A stretch of DNA of 39,074 bases, taken from the IMG/VR virus record IMGVR_UViG_3300038682_000138, positions 1 to 39,074 of that record; one strand, written 5' to 3'. This document shows positions 1 to 8,656 of this stretch, piece by piece. The position numbers and the translations under genes are program-made. The notes beneath the pieces were generated by a model that was not told the DNA's origin, searched no databases, and worked only from the letters and a program-made list of their open reading frames with translations. The stretch's first letter is position 1; each line of letters opens with the position of its first letter. Origin of the DNA: a virus.

Positions 1-17
1 GTTTCCCAGTCACGATC
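1..17 (+). other. Synthetic amplification tag (left end)
   Basis: The first 17 bases, GTTTCCCAGTCACGATC, are the fixed part of a widely used random-priming tag (tag followed by random bases). The exact reverse complement closes the contig. Bases 18-20 fit the genome poorly, as expected where a random primer tail annealed with mismatches. This is not phage sequence. Confidence 0.95.
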
Positions 18-20
18 GCA

Positions 21-198
21 CGGAGGAGTTGCCTATGGCTATCTGACCTACGCCTTCTATCTCAGATATCCTGACCTTTACCCTGTACGTACCAGTAGTA
101 GAGCCTTTGATTGAGTAGTCTTGGTATATCCTCGCGTACCCAGTCCCCTCCCTAACTATAGTAACGGCGCCGTATACTGAGGATACGTATCCAGACCC
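21..198. repeat. Terminal overlap, copy 1
   Basis: Identical over 178 bp to 38872-39049. Because the gene crossing it continues in frame on the other copy, it is best read as assembly overlap of a circular or circularly permuted map. It is not evidence of a biological terminal repeat. Confidence 0.93.
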
Positions 199-552
199 TG
201 TCGTATGCGCTACCCATTCCTTCGTCCCAAAACGAAAATACGCGTCTAACATTATATTGCCCTGCTCTACTAACCCTGCGGCATCGTACACTCTGGCGTA
301 CCCAGGGGTAGCTACTACCAGAAAAGAAGTATACGGTGTTATGCGTAGGGGGAACGCCCTTGCGTTAGCGCTGCCCCCCTCAGCTATAAATTCTCCTCCG
401 TGAGAAGTTTCGGCAGACCCTTGCAGGTGGACGTCCCAGTTATCCATAAGCTCTACGCCCATAGCATGGCCGTCCTGATCGTCCTGCAATTCTAACCGAG
501 GGCTTATCTCCCCCGCTCTAAGACTACGTTGTATTACCTTTGTCTCAGGCAT
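21..552 (-). CDS. Tail tubular protein B, N-terminal part (gene split by contig ends)
   Basis: This is the 5' part of a tail tubular protein B (T7 gp12-like) gene, the nozzle protein at the distal end of a short tail. It starts with ATG at 552 behind an AGGAGG-type ribosome site. The N-terminus (MPETKVIQRSLRAGEISPRL) is typical of this family, whose members begin with a short stretch followed by a G-E-[IL]-SP motif. The reading frame runs into the artificial tag. Joining base 21 to base 38871 gives one 2,142-nt frame of 713 residues ending at 37262, close to the roughly 800 residues of T7 gp12. The preceding gene (tail tubular protein A) lies 12 bases upstream in the same direction. The few residues encoded by the tag should be discarded. 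Confidence 0.85.
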
Positions 553-564
553 GATGCCCTCCTG

Positions 565-1170
565 TTATAATGTACTTCCTAAACCGTAGTTTCCGCCTAT
601 CCTGAATCGAGCATTAACGAGTCGAGAAGCGTAAGCCCGCTTTGGCGAACCCTGCATACCGTTAATTGCCCCGCCTGTTTCCATTGCCTCTTCTGCCTCT
701 GCGTTAAGAGTTCTCTTAAGAGACTTGTCCCCTGTTACCTGAGATGCTATAAGCTCGGCAAGTTTGTGGGCCGTGGCGATAGTGAACGAGGGGGAGAACT
801 TACTCGTGTCCTCGACGTTCTCGGTGTATTTTAAATAAACAGTTCCTGAGTCTGTTACTATAGACCTACCGCTTAGCTGATAGATTTCCTTAGACTTCAA
901 ATCCGCGCTTGAAGCTACCTCTCTGACCACCAAACATTTGGCGGGGAGGGTGTAGCTGTTAGCGAACTCGGTGCTGACAGCGGTGCTGTCCTGCGCCAGT
1001 AATTTGGTTACGGAGGCAAACGTCCAGTCTCTGTTCTCCAAGCAGAACGTACGAGCGAGATCGTAGTATAGCTTGCACTCGACTGCTTCTACTGACTCAT
1101 CGTCAAGACTGGCGATCTTGTTCCCGCCGACTAATCCTATTGCTAAGTTACTTATCTCTACTGCGCTCAT
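565..1170 (-). CDS. Tail tubular protein A (T7 gp11-like)
   Basis: A 201-residue protein that would form the adaptor ring between portal and tail nozzle. The N-terminus reads SNLAIGLVGGNKIASLDDES followed by an A-E-C-K-L-Y-Y-D-L-A-R stretch, then W-T-F-A and L-A. This is the usual pattern of T7 gp11-type proteins: an N-terminal helix pair, then LYYD.AR and a FA...LA segment. Length matches the family (about 190-200 residues). It starts at ATG 1170 after AGGAGG and sits directly upstream of tail tubular protein B, the conserved order in T7-like phages. Family assignment rests on motif pattern and position. Confidence 0.85.
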   Translation of the reverse strand: MSAVEISNLAIGLVGGNKIASLDDESVEAVECKLYYDLARTFCLENRDWTFASVTKLLAQDSTAVSTEFANSYTLPAKCLVVREVASSADLKSKEIYQLSGRSIVTDSGTVYLKYTENVEDTSKFSPSFTIATAHKLAELIASQVTGDKSLKRTLNAEAEEAMETGGAINGMQGSPKRAYASRLVNARFRIGGNYGLGSTL

Positions 1171-1190
1171 ACTGCCTCCTATTTAAAGGG

Positions 1191-1204
1191 GTTCCACGTG
1201 GAAC
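1191..1204. repeat. parS-like palindrome, perfect core
   Basis: GTTCCACGTGGAAC with AAAGGG/CCCTTT flanks, between the tail tubular protein A gene and the next upstream late gene. Confidence 0.95.
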
Positions 1205-1207
1205 CCT

Positions 1208-1771
1208 TTATTTTACGTATTCTGATCGACTACCTACCATGTCGCGTTTTACGTGGGCGTCTACAAAGACCGCCTCTATATCTCCTGTAGTAGAGTCCGT
1301 CCTCGCAACCCTGAACTGAACCGTAGCAGATATACCGGCGCCTGTCAGATCGACCGTAGCGAGTTTAGTTATCTGGTTTATCGTCCCGCTTACGTAAGGG
1401 AACACGCTGTTGCTAACCGACGATGATATTACTGTAGTCCAAGCGGTCTCCTTAGCGGAACCGTTACTTTGTATTCGATATTGGGTGGTGAACTCTATGT
1501 CGTTACTGCTTACCTGCTCCCAATGAACGTGGAGATTCATCACCCCGTCCGCTACTGCGGCGTGAGGGTACTGCAGATTAAGTATTAAACGGTCGTTAGC
1601 GGTGTCAATGTCACCGTTGTTCTGCATTGTTATGGAGTTGTTGTCGTAGTTGTAGTCTATTCTTCCGGCGACCGAGGATAGCCTACGACCTATAAGGGAG
1701 TTAACTAAATCGTCCCATACCTGCTGTATTCCTATAGCTTCATTAGCATCTTCAAGTTCTATATTTGACAC
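1208..1771 (-). CDS. Putative virion-associated fibre or head protein
   Basis: A 187-residue protein with a GTG start at 1771, three bases after an AGGAGGG site. A central QYPH...G...HVHW segment resembles a family of phage head/neck-associated proteins with a Q-[ML]-PH...G-[ST]-[DN]...H-[VI]-HW signature. The C-terminal half is Ser/Thr-rich and looks like beta structure (alternating hydrophobic residues). It lies in the late operon between the capsid gene cluster and the tail tubular genes, which fits a structural role. The exact role is not clear. A parS-like palindrome lies between it and tail tubular protein A. Confidence 0.6.
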   Translation of the reverse strand: MSNIELEDANEAIGIQQVWDDLVNSLIGRRLSSVAGRIDYNYDNNSITMQNNGDIDTANDRLILNLQYPHAAVADGVMNLHVHWEQVSSNDIEFTTQYRIQSNGSAKETAWTTVISSSVSNSVFPYVSGTINQITKLATVDLTGAGISATVQFRVARTDSTTGDIEAVFVDAHVKRDMVGSRSEYVK

Positions 1772-1779
1772 GTTCCCTC

Positions 1780-2109
1780 CTAAGGATTGTGAATGGCGAA
1801 GTCGCCATTGTAAGTTACAAACACTCCATTATATACTACGTATCGGCCAAGGACTCTTGGGTCAGGAGAACACCAATACTCTTGTAGCATACCTGATAAG
1901 GTGCCGGAATAGCCGAGTACGGTCAGTAGCTCGTACCACATATCAGGTGTAGCGGCGGTGGAGACGCCTTGGGCCACCAAAAATTCCCGCTCGGCGTCCT
2001 GAATGTCGTCACTCGTGGCTCCGTTCTCCTGATAGAAAGCGATGAGTTTTTCGTTGTAGTCGTCGCTATCTCCTGGGAGATACGCGGATACGCAATCATT
2101 GCGGTGCAT
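1780..2109 (-). CDS. Small late protein, possibly tail/fibre associated
   Basis: A 109-residue acidic protein starting at ATG 2109 behind AGGAGG. The segment FYQENGATSDDIQDAEREFL, followed by W-Y-E-L-L-T-V-L-G-Y-S-G-T-L and M-L-Q-E-Y-W, matches a pattern I associate with small proteins encoded next to phage tail genes (GA.S.DI.DA...FL, then GY.G...DML...W). Function is unknown. It is 8 bases from the next gene and shares its orientation. Confidence 0.5.
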   Translation of the reverse strand: MHRNDCVSAYLPGDSDDYNEKLIAFYQENGATSDDIQDAEREFLVAQGVSTAATPDMWYELLTVLGYSGTLSGMLQEYWCSPDPRVLGRYVVYNGVFVTYNGDFAIHNP

Positions 2110-2132
2110 AACGCCTCCTAAGAGTTAAAGGG

Positions 2133-2146
2133 GTTCCACGTGGAAC
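2133..2146. repeat. parS-like palindrome, perfect core
   Basis: GTTCCACGTGGAAC with AAAGGG upstream and CCCCC downstream, between two minus-strand late genes. Confidence 0.95.
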
Positions 2147-2155
2147 CCCCTTATA

Positions 2156-2569
2156 TTATACAAAAGCTTCCCGAAGGAAGTCCCCGAGCTGTTCACAGCA
2201 CGTGTCGATAATCAACGACCCCTTGTTCCCTGTAAGGACGCTCGCGGAAAATCCTATCGCTACATCCCCCGCCACAACAGCGGTAGACGTCGTGGTAACT
2301 TCGATGTCTGCTTTGCTCCCGCCAATAGGAACCCGGAAGTAAACGGTAGTGGAATCCGGGCGGGTGTAGTTAACCTCCCTCGCGCGGTCACGTAACATCT
2401 GCAAGTTATTGGTTATTTCCACTCTGCGGTAGTCCTGATCAGTCCCCGTAGCGTCTACATAGACGGATACGTGACCCGCCGCCGGAGCCACGGGAGCGCC
2501 TGACGTATACGACGATACAGTTACGCTCGTCTTAAGCCCTTCTAATTCTTTCGTTGCTTTGATAGTCAT
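2156..2569 (-). CDS. Unknown late protein
   Basis: A 137-residue protein starting at ATG 2569 after AAGGAG. No family is recognised. The sequence is rich in Thr/Val/Ser with short beta-like stretches (SVTVSSYTSG, HVSVYVDATG, IEVTTTSTAVV), suggesting a beta-rich virion component. It lies directly downstream of a small helical protein gene and the capsid gene. An ACCACCATAA repeat (2584-2593) lies immediately upstream of its ribosome site. Confidence 0.55.
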   Translation of the reverse strand: MTIKATKELEGLKTSVTVSSYTSGAPVAPAAGHVSVYVDATGTDQDYRRVEITNNLQMLRDRAREVNYTRPDSTTVYFRVPIGGSKADIEVTTTSTAVVAGDVAIGFSASVLTGNKGSLIIDTCCEQLGDFLREAFV

Positions 2570-2594
2570 TGACTTCTCCTTCTACCACCATAAA

Positions 2595-2864
2595 TTATAC
2601 GAAGTCGGGGCCATCCACGTTACTGGCTAACGCCTGGGTAAGCACCGCGGCTTTTGCCTTCTGCTCCGCCTCATATTTTTTCTGCTGTTCGAGACGAACT
2701 TTCTGCTTTTCCTTAACGGTATCAAGCTTTTCCTGCGTGAACCTTAAAACAACTTCTTCTGTGGTCTTAAACTTCTTAGCTATGCTTTCAGGATTTACCC
2801 CTTCCTTAAGCCACTTCGCGCATAATATCTGCTGTTTCTTGTTTAACCCCAATCTAAATGTCAT
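2595..2864 (-). CDS. Small helical protein with helix-turn-helix-like segment
   Basis: An 89-residue, lysine- and glutamine-rich protein with ATG at 2864 behind GGAGG. Residues about 16-45 (WLKEGVNPESIAKKFKTTEE) read like a helix-turn-helix. The next 40 residues are a charged predicted coiled coil (EKLDTVKEKQKVRLEQQKKY). It sits just downstream of the capsid gene. It could be a head-associated DNA-binding or assembly protein, or a regulator carried in the late operon. No specific family is recognised. Confidence 0.55.
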   Translation of the reverse strand: MTFRLGLNKKQQILCAKWLKEGVNPESIAKKFKTTEEVVLRFTQEKLDTVKEKQKVRLEQQKKYEAEQKAKAAVLTQALASNVDGPDFV

Positions 2865-2886
2865 AATCTTACCTCCGAATTAAGGG

Positions 2887-2900
2887 GTTCCACGTGGAAC
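2887..2900. repeat. parS-like palindrome, perfect core
   Basis: GTTCCACGTGGAAC with AAGGG/CCCTT flanks, in the gap between the capsid gene and the small helical protein gene. Confidence 0.95.
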
Positions 2901-2919
2901 CCCTTTAAAAAATTATTGA

Positions 2920-3798
2920 TTAAATGCTATCGAGGAAGTGTCCTTCAACGATATGCTCGTCCTCAACACGAACTGCGCCCGCTGTGTACTGAGCGAACAC
3001 CTGAATCATGTATGCCTTATCAGGGTTTTCCCCTATACGGGTCATAACGTCCTGATTGATCGTAAGTCCAAGCGCCTTGCCCGTGTAGAACAGGCAAGAG
3101 ATTTCACCGGCTGAAGGAGCAAGAAGTCTGGTGGACATAATCCACGTGAAGCCCATCCAGTTTGGCACGATGCCGTAGGTGTTAAGCTTCATCAGCGCTT
3201 CCTTATGAACGTAATCTGCAGAAGTCTGTTCGGTCAACTGCATAAGCTTACGAACCTGAGTAGGCCCAACGATAGCAACCTTAGGAACCGTCAAGTCAAT
3301 GTCGTGGCCCATGAAAACTTCCTGAATCTCTGTGATCGCGTCAAACGTGATCGCAGTAGTTCCGTCCCCTACGGTCTGGGAGGCAGGGAAAGTAACCGCC
3401 GCCCCGTCTCCATCAAGAGCGTCACCCGTAGCGGCCGCGATAATGATATCATCCCACGATCTGTTCATAGCCATAGCCTGGTTATCCGCGTAAGCGGACT
3501 CAGGGTCGACAAGCATCTGAACTTTATCTTCGTGCTCAACCGTCATGAGGTGGACAAAAGTCTGCGGCGTAGCCACACGTCTTGACCACGTGTCATCGAC
3601 GTAGAAACTGGACGACTCCTGCCTACGGCCCGTTTTTTCCAGGGCGTCTGTAGCCTGTAGCCTCTCCCAATTGTACGCGTCCCCGCCAACCCCCTCTTCC
3701 ATTACGGTGCCACGAAGTTTTGTTTCACCCTGCTGAGCGAGATGGATAACCAAGTCTTTGTACTCTTCAACAAAAGCATTGTCGATAGTAATTGCCAT
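2920..3798 (-). CDS. Major capsid protein
   Basis: A 292-residue protein, reading MAITIDNAFVEEYKDLVIHL from ATG 3798 behind AAGGAG. The open frame extends 20 codons further upstream, but those residues lack a ribosome site and are rejected. The order fits an HK97-fold major capsid protein of the kind seen in many podoviruses: a helical N-terminus with HLAQQGETKLRG, YNWERL, a central domain with VPKVAIVGPTQVRKL and YVHKEALMKLNTYGIVPNWMG, and a C-terminal segment with QYTAGAVRVEDEHIVEGHFLDSI. Neighbours support it: scaffold gene upstream, portal and terminase further upstream. The C-terminus DSI and the VRVEDEHIVE segment are strongly reminiscent of phage capsid families annotated only as phage capsid protein. 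Confidence 0.85.
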   Translation of the reverse strand: MAITIDNAFVEEYKDLVIHLAQQGETKLRGTVMEEGVGGDAYNWERLQATDALEKTGRRQESSSFYVDDTWSRRVATPQTFVHLMTVEHEDKVQMLVDPESAYADNQAMAMNRSWDDIIIAAATGDALDGDGAAVTFPASQTVGDGTTAITFDAITEIQEVFMGHDIDLTVPKVAIVGPTQVRKLMQLTEQTSADYVHKEALMKLNTYGIVPNWMGFTWIMSTRLLAPSAGEISCLFYTGKALGLTINQDVMTRIGENPDKAYMIQVFAQYTAGAVRVEDEHIVEGHFLDSI

Positions 3799-3900
3799 TT
3801 TGTTCTCCTTGTAAAATAGTAATAATGATAATAGATTAAAAAATCGACAGCTACCCACAATGGACTATCGTAAATAGGGACTTTAAGCTACCCCCGTATG

Positions 3901-4935
3901 CTACCCGCCTATCGAGAAGTTAGAACCCGGAGCGGAGGTGTTACCTGACTGAGGGTTTTTTAGTAAATAAAGCTCCCTCATATACTTCTTCGCGGCCGCG
4001 TGCCCAGGGTCGCGCTTGTTATTGTACGGATGTTTCTTGTTGTTACGAATCTCAGAAGCCTTAATGGTAGCTTCCGCCGGAGTCATAACACCGCGATGGC
4101 CATCGTCGGATTGGAAATCGCTGTTACTATTCATCGACTGAGATGCAAGCTTATGAAACCACAACATGGAATTCTTGTCCGCTGACCCGTTAGCTACCGC
4201 TTTTAACACCGCCTCAGGGGCATCGGTATGCTTTAAGTAGTTCTCGACCATCTTAGAATTTCTCTCCGTAGCCGCGCCCCACTCAGAAGAGAGAGCTTCC
4301 TTATCGGCTGTTCGGGCCATGCCCGTCTTTTCCATCTGGTCTATCCCCGGTTTAACAAAAGATACTACCGCATTGTTAAACTGCTTCTGAGTCATCCCGG
4401 CTTTAAATGCCTGATCTTTAAAAGCGTTAAGGGTATCCATGTTAATATTCTTTACCGCTTCCCCTTTGGAGTTTTTAAGCTCGGGTATGGTATAGTCCTT
4501 AGCTTCCGCGGGACGCCCAAGTTTTTGATACAACTCCCCGAGGGTATCCTCATTATCAAAGTCAGGAATCTTCATAAGACCGGGAACTTTCTCCTGCACT
4601 TTGGTATAAAACGCGTTGCGGTCTTCATCCCCCGCGTCCTTACCGGGGAGTCGAATAGATGACCCCATACGAGATCGCATGTTAACCATCTGATCCCAAA
4701 ATTTTTCGGGGCTGTCAGAGTTTTTTACTTCATCCCACCCCCTGACATCCTGCGGGAGGGCTTTCGTCCATTCCGGGGACTGATCGTCTCCTCCTCCCCC
4801 TCCCTCTTCTCCTTCTCCTTCCCCGTCACATAACGCGAGGGGGCCGTCATAGTCGAAGGAATCCTCCTCTAAAACGCTCCAATCGCTCATTCGGTAAACT
4901 ACTTTTGTGTGTATTTTTCTCCGGTGACTCGCCAT
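3901..4935 (-). CDS. Capsid scaffolding protein
   Basis: A 344-residue protein starting at ATG 4935, which overlaps the preceding gene's stop in TAATG behind an AGGAG site. Residues 24-55 are very acidic with a glycine run. The middle is helical (EKFWDQMVNMRSRMGSSIRLP, TLGELYQKLGRPAEAKDYTIPE) and carries the PGKDA...R..FY..V...PGL pattern common to podovirus scaffold proteins. The C-terminus is Gly/Ser-rich. Position between portal and capsid genes is the standard scaffold position. A later in-frame Met (residue 16) lacks a good ribosome site. Confidence 0.82.
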   Translation of the reverse strand: MASHRRKIHTKVVYRMSDWSVLEEDSFDYDGPLALCDGEGEGEEGGGGGDDQSPEWTKALPQDVRGWDEVKNSDSPEKFWDQMVNMRSRMGSSIRLPGKDAGDEDRNAFYTKVQEKVPGLMKIPDFDNEDTLGELYQKLGRPAEAKDYTIPELKNSKGEAVKNINMDTLNAFKDQAFKAGMTQKQFNNAVVSFVKPGIDQMEKTGMARTADKEALSSEWGAATERNSKMVENYLKHTDAPEAVLKAVANGSADKNSMLWFHKLASQSMNSNSDFQSDDGHRGVMTPAEATIKASEIRNNKKHPYNNKRDPGHAAAKKYMRELYLLKNPQSGNTSAPGSNFSIGG

Positions 4936-5156
4936 TAACCCTTCTCCTGTGTAATACGTTTAGTAGCCTGACGAAATATATGCACTATATCTCGCTGGCC
5001 CTCTGCAAAATCAGTAACTCGTTGGTTCGATGGGTCAAAACTTATGGTGTCATAAAAGCTTCTATTTAGCGTCCCCAACACCTCTCCCCCCAACTTAGTA
5101 CTGAACAACTTACCTATATTAATAAGTTCATCGTCACTTATTTCTCTAATTAGCAT
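4935..5156 (-). CDS. Bbp19-like small phage protein
   Basis: A 73-residue protein with ATG at 5156 behind GGAGG. It overlaps the end of the portal gene by 11 bases and the scaffold start by one (TAATG). The LNRSFYD...F...R.TDFAEGQRDIVHIF pattern resembles the Bbp19-like phage domain (F..VL..L...F... then EGQR.....I). Such proteins are commonly encoded beside portal genes. Their function is not established. The tight overlaps imply translational coupling portal-this gene-scaffold. Confidence 0.6.
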   Translation of the reverse strand: MLIREISDDELINIGKLFSTKLGGEVLGTLNRSFYDTISFDPSNQRVTDFAEGQRDIVHIFRQATKRITQEKG

Positions 5157-6801
5157 CTGGCCCTCCTTTCATTTCCTGCTGACCCTTTCCAACAGCCTGA
5201 GCCGCGTCCCCTTGCTGTTGCTTTAACATCGCCTCCTGCACTGCGGCTTGATGTTTCTTTCTCTGCATCCGAGTCTTAGCTACCTGCCCTTCATTATTAA
5301 GTAGCGTAGCGGGTACTCCCTCATTATCCGCCTGCTCTCTTACGATAGCGTCTATGTTAGGTATGTCTGCCGCGTCAGGGTAACGCTCTGTTAGCGCAAG
5401 CGTAGTTCCCATCCAACGTTCTACCGAGGATGACGCCTCCATCTTCTGAGACTTAGCGAGAGTACCAAGATAATCTATCTTTAAATTGGTATTGGACGCC
5501 GTGCCTATTGACGCGGGAGGCTCGGGGAACTTCTTATATCTATAGTTTATCATGAACTGCCGAGTTACCGCGGGGTCCATGAAGTGTGTCTTCAACCTGC
5601 CAAACGTGGGGCCGATCAACCGTTGCATCAACTGCACTCTTGCGTGAACTTCCGCCGCCGTCATAGCCGGGGACTCTTTCAATTTCAACTCGTTCACGTA
5701 GTAAGCTTCGTTAATGGCGTCGATAAGTTCTCGACGCTGTAGAGAGGATACGTCAAACCGAGCTCTTGACTCGAAGGCTTTCATAGACTTCTCTATGTCC
5801 TGAACCACCACAGTACCGCCTGCGGATAAGTCGATATCCCCGTATACGCCCTTCTTAGTGGTCATTAGAGTAGGGTCTAATACCTTTTCTCCTGCCACCA
5901 ATATCATTTCTTCAAGCTGATTCAGCGTAAGTACGTCCCATATAGCTATCATAGAGGGGGAAAATCCGTGCTTAGAGCCGGATACCCTTCGCCATTGTGG
6001 AGCGAATACGGGCATTTCGTGGTGCCCATTCTCCTCTCCTATCTCAGAACTGTCGTCCCAAAATATATATTTACTACCATATGGCCGGCTATCAACGGGC
6101 AACAGCGTAAATGTATTAGCGCCTTGTATGTCCATCCTCTTATATATCGAGAAAATTACTTTGAACCTTTCCGTTACCCGGTCAGGGTTCTCGTACGCCT
6201 GTAGTATAACCTCGGGTAAACCCTCTTTCCCGAACTTATCCACTATCTTTAAGGCCGTCCACTGTATGACCCTAAAGAAGTTTATGATGTTACCGTTAAC
6301 GTCGGTCTCGTAGTAACATTCGTCGACGGGGAGAGTGCGGTACCTCGTCTTGTCCAACGCGCCTACGTCGTCCAACTCCGGCATACTCGTCATGATTCCA
6401 CCACCAAATGCCGTAAGATCAATGTAAAGTTCGTTAGACTCCAGATCGAAATTTGACTGCTTGATGGACTGATACGTTATCATATCTGCCTCTTCCAACC
6501 ATTCCTTGGAATCCGATCGCTCTCTCAGCTTTCTGTCCTGAAAGCCAAAGCCAAACCACTTAAGTTCGGAGTTGGTCATGGCCCCGTGTATGTGGGCCGC
6601 GAGGTTGGTGTTAGCCTGAATAGCAGTGGAGTCGAATATCTCTCGTCTCCTCCAGTCGACGCTCCCTTCGCTGTTCTTGGACTGAAACATCATGGCACGA
6701 TAAGGGACGATGAACCTCTCTATGATATCCCACATGCCTTCTACATTCCTGCGATCGGAGATGAGGGCTTCTGTTCGCCGCTTAATACTTTTACCGTCCA
6801 T
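5146..6801 (-). CDS. Portal (head-to-tail connector) protein
   Basis: A 551-residue protein beginning MDGKSIKRRTEALISDRRNV at ATG 6801 behind GGAGC. Length and pattern match the T7 gp8-type connector family. The evidence is the N-terminal R....W......I.PYR segment, RREIFDSTA..A...LA..IHGAMT, then a long wing/stem region with SPSMIAIWDVLTLNQLEEMIL, and the late helical segment L.ESPAMTAAEVHARVQLMQRLIGPTFGRL, which is diagnostic for podovirus portals. The C-terminus is Gln-rich. It lies between the membrane protein that follows terminase and the Bbp19-like gene. It would form the dodecameric ring for packaging and tail attachment. Confidence 0.93.
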   Translation of the reverse strand: MDGKSIKRRTEALISDRRNVEGMWDIIERFIVPYRAMMFQSKNSEGSVDWRRREIFDSTAIQANTNLAAHIHGAMTNSELKWFGFGFQDRKLRERSDSKEWLEEADMITYQSIKQSNFDLESNELYIDLTAFGGGIMTSMPELDDVGALDKTRYRTLPVDECYYETDVNGNIINFFRVIQWTALKIVDKFGKEGLPEVILQAYENPDRVTERFKVIFSIYKRMDIQGANTFTLLPVDSRPYGSKYIFWDDSSEIGEENGHHEMPVFAPQWRRVSGSKHGFSPSMIAIWDVLTLNQLEEMILVAGEKVLDPTLMTTKKGVYGDIDLSAGGTVVVQDIEKSMKAFESRARFDVSSLQRRELIDAINEAYYVNELKLKESPAMTAAEVHARVQLMQRLIGPTFGRLKTHFMDPAVTRQFMINYRYKKFPEPPASIGTASNTNLKIDYLGTLAKSQKMEASSSVERWMGTTLALTERYPDAADIPNIDAIVREQADNEGVPATLLNNEGQVAKTRMQRKKHQAAVQEAMLKQQQGDAAQAVGKGQQEMKGGPDAN

Positions 6802-6802
6802 C

Positions 6803-7171
6803 TTAGCTCCTCGGTTTAAGGGGTTCCATGTGGAACCCCTTGTTACGTTTTTTAGGTGGCGCCGCTACGGGCTCCAGGTTCATATGAAGCATGATCTTAA
6901 TCATGTTCTGATTCATAACTTGCATCTGGTCTATGGCATCACTCGTTACCTCCGACTCGCGTCGAATCATTTGATACACGCTATCCTGATGCTCCTTACA
7001 CTTATTGTTGTCCACAAGATTCAAGCCGCCTTTTTCTAAGAATAAAATATTCTTGACGGATTCTATACTCTCTTGCAGTTTATTCAGCCTACTTTTAAAC
7101 CCCGCAAATAGAGCCGCAACCGTCGCCACGTATACTGCTATATAAATAACATCTCTTAGACCAAATTCCAC
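6803..7171 (-). CDS. Small membrane protein with coiled coil (holin- or spanin-like candidate)
   Basis: A 122-residue protein. The start is a GTG at 7171 that overlaps the terminase stop (TAGTG), with a GGAG site ahead. Residues 8-24 (VIYIAVYVATVAALFAG) form one transmembrane segment. Residues 26-45 (SRLNKLQESIESVKNILF) and later stretches look like coiled coil. This N-anchored topology resembles haemolysin-XhlA-like and other small phage membrane proteins of lysis cassettes, but position between terminase and portal is unusual and function is uncertain. The last 13 residues, including KGFHMEPLKP, are encoded by a parS-like palindrome, so the C-terminus appears to have been extended by that element. 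Confidence 0.6.
   Translation of the reverse strand: MEFGLRDVIYIAVYVATVAALFAGFKSRLNKLQESIESVKNILFLEKGGLNLVDNNKCKEHQDSVYQMIRRESEVTSDAIDQMQVMNQNMIKIMLHMNLEPVAAPPKKRNKGFHMEPLKPRS
6823..6836. repeat. parS-like palindrome, one substitution (CATGTG)
   Basis: GTTCCATGTGGAAC with AAGGG/CCCCTT flanks. It lies inside the 3' end of the membrane-protein gene and just ahead of the portal ribosome site. Confidence 0.92.
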
Positions 7172-8598
7172 TATCCAGTTCTCCTCATTCGTTTGTTTGG
7201 CTTATTGAAGGTTCCGCTGTTTCCGCTCATCATCTGCGCCGGGGTGAATGTATGTTGAACTGAACCTCTCCTTCGATGGCCTATGGATTTAATAACCCTT
7301 GGCCTGTTCGTTCCCCATTCTCGGGTCTCGATTATAGAGTCTACCACCATAGCAAAGTATCTGAAGGCATCTGCTCCGTGGTTCGCCCAGCTCTTTGCCG
7401 GAGTCTCTGCAAACGCCTCACTTACTTTGTCATATTTTTTATGGTAGTGCTCTAACGCTTTTCTACCGAGAACCGTCTTCTCCTCGTCGAACCAACATCG
7501 AGGAAGTACTTCTCTCGTAGCCTCGATACCCTCCATTATTGGAGCCTTCTCGACTATTTCAAACTCGATACCGTTCTCCGCCGCGGTCTGCCATCGGGAC
7601 TTAGGTACGTCCGTAGACATGGACTCCACGTTAATATCATGTGGCGCGTAGTGGGATTCATACCAGTAAGGCTTTTCTTTAACCTCTTTAATGTGCTGAG
7701 GTAAGGACATCTCGACCGCTTCGTAGTAGTCGATTACCCTTATCTCATGGTTATGGACCTGAATGAACCATATGGCGCAAGCGTCACGTTTACCCAAGTC
7801 CCAAAAGGTGTACACCGGGAGACGTGGGTCGTAGGGTACACGGGTGAAGCGTCCAGAAGTTCGGAGCATTTCCATCTCCGTCGAGTAATATGTCCCGACG
7901 TTCCCGGTGAGAAAGTTCGTATAGTATTCCTGGTTGATTAACGCCTCAGGCATACCTGACTGACGATCTTCCTCGATAGCCTCCAATGATGGATAGCCCG
8001 TGTCGTCTCGCGTTAAATGCTGTAAGAACCAATCTGATTCAGGCCGTATGGCTCTTGTGTAAAGCTCGTAGAACTCATTTGACATCCCACGAGGGGTTCC
8101 GTTGAACAGCGCCCACCCGCCATTCTCCGCTAATATGGGCCGGAGATAGTCCCATACGCCCCTTTTATGGATACTGAACTCAGTAAACACAATGCCGACA
8201 GGGTTAGTACCGACAATCGCGTCGATGTTATCAGAGCCTACGAGCTTTATTTGACTACCATTAGGCAGTTTCTGCCTCATGTCAAGCTTGGTTCTCCCCT
8301 CTCTGTACAGGCCTTTAATCATATCGTGCGGCACATAATCGAGGAAACGTTTGCCCTGACCATCAACACCCTCCCATATAATCTGCCTTGCCTGATTGTA
8401 ATATGGGGCGATGTAGTAGTACGTTCCTACCCTCTGCATCGCCTTAGCGATTACGAGGTTCCAACAGAATAAATCCTTCCCGTTTCTACGGGGCCATATG
8501 AGTATTCCCCTCTTGAACGCCTCCTGGATACATACGTTCCAAGGGAGCTCCTGATAGGGGCGATGGGTGAAGTCATATGGGAGTTCAATGTTTAGCAT
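7171..8598 (-). CDS. Terminase large subunit
   Basis: A 475-residue packaging motor and nuclease starting at ATG 8598 behind GGAGAT. Residues about 33-42 (LIWPRRNGKD) form the Walker A-like loop in the RRNGKD variant. Residues 134-140 (VGIVFTE) form Walker B with catalytic E140. NGTPRG near residue 166 is the coupling motif. TFWDLGKRDACAIWFIQ near residue 250 is the first acidic motif of the RNase H-like nuclease, and a late D in NHGADAFRYF fits the last. Length is normal. It is preceded by the small subunit gene and followed by the membrane protein and portal genes. Confidence 0.93.
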   Translation of the reverse strand: MLNIELPYDFTHRPYQELPWNVCIQEAFKRGILIWPRRNGKDLFCWNLVIAKAMQRVGTYYYIAPYYNQARQIIWEGVDGQGKRFLDYVPHDMIKGLYREGRTKLDMRQKLPNGSQIKLVGSDNIDAIVGTNPVGIVFTEFSIHKRGVWDYLRPILAENGGWALFNGTPRGMSNEFYELYTRAIRPESDWFLQHLTRDDTGYPSLEAIEEDRQSGMPEALINQEYYTNFLTGNVGTYYSTEMEMLRTSGRFTRVPYDPRLPVYTFWDLGKRDACAIWFIQVHNHEIRVIDYYEAVEMSLPQHIKEVKEKPYWYESHYAPHDINVESMSTDVPKSRWQTAAENGIEFEIVEKAPIMEGIEATREVLPRCWFDEEKTVLGRKALEHYHKKYDKVSEAFAETPAKSWANHGADAFRYFAMVVDSIIETREWGTNRPRVIKSIGHRRRGSVQHTFTPAQMMSGNSGTFNKPNKRMRRTG

Positions 8599-8656
8599 GT
8601 TATCTCCGTTCTACCACCATAATATGAGGGGTTGGCGGCGCCTTCCGTTAGAAATC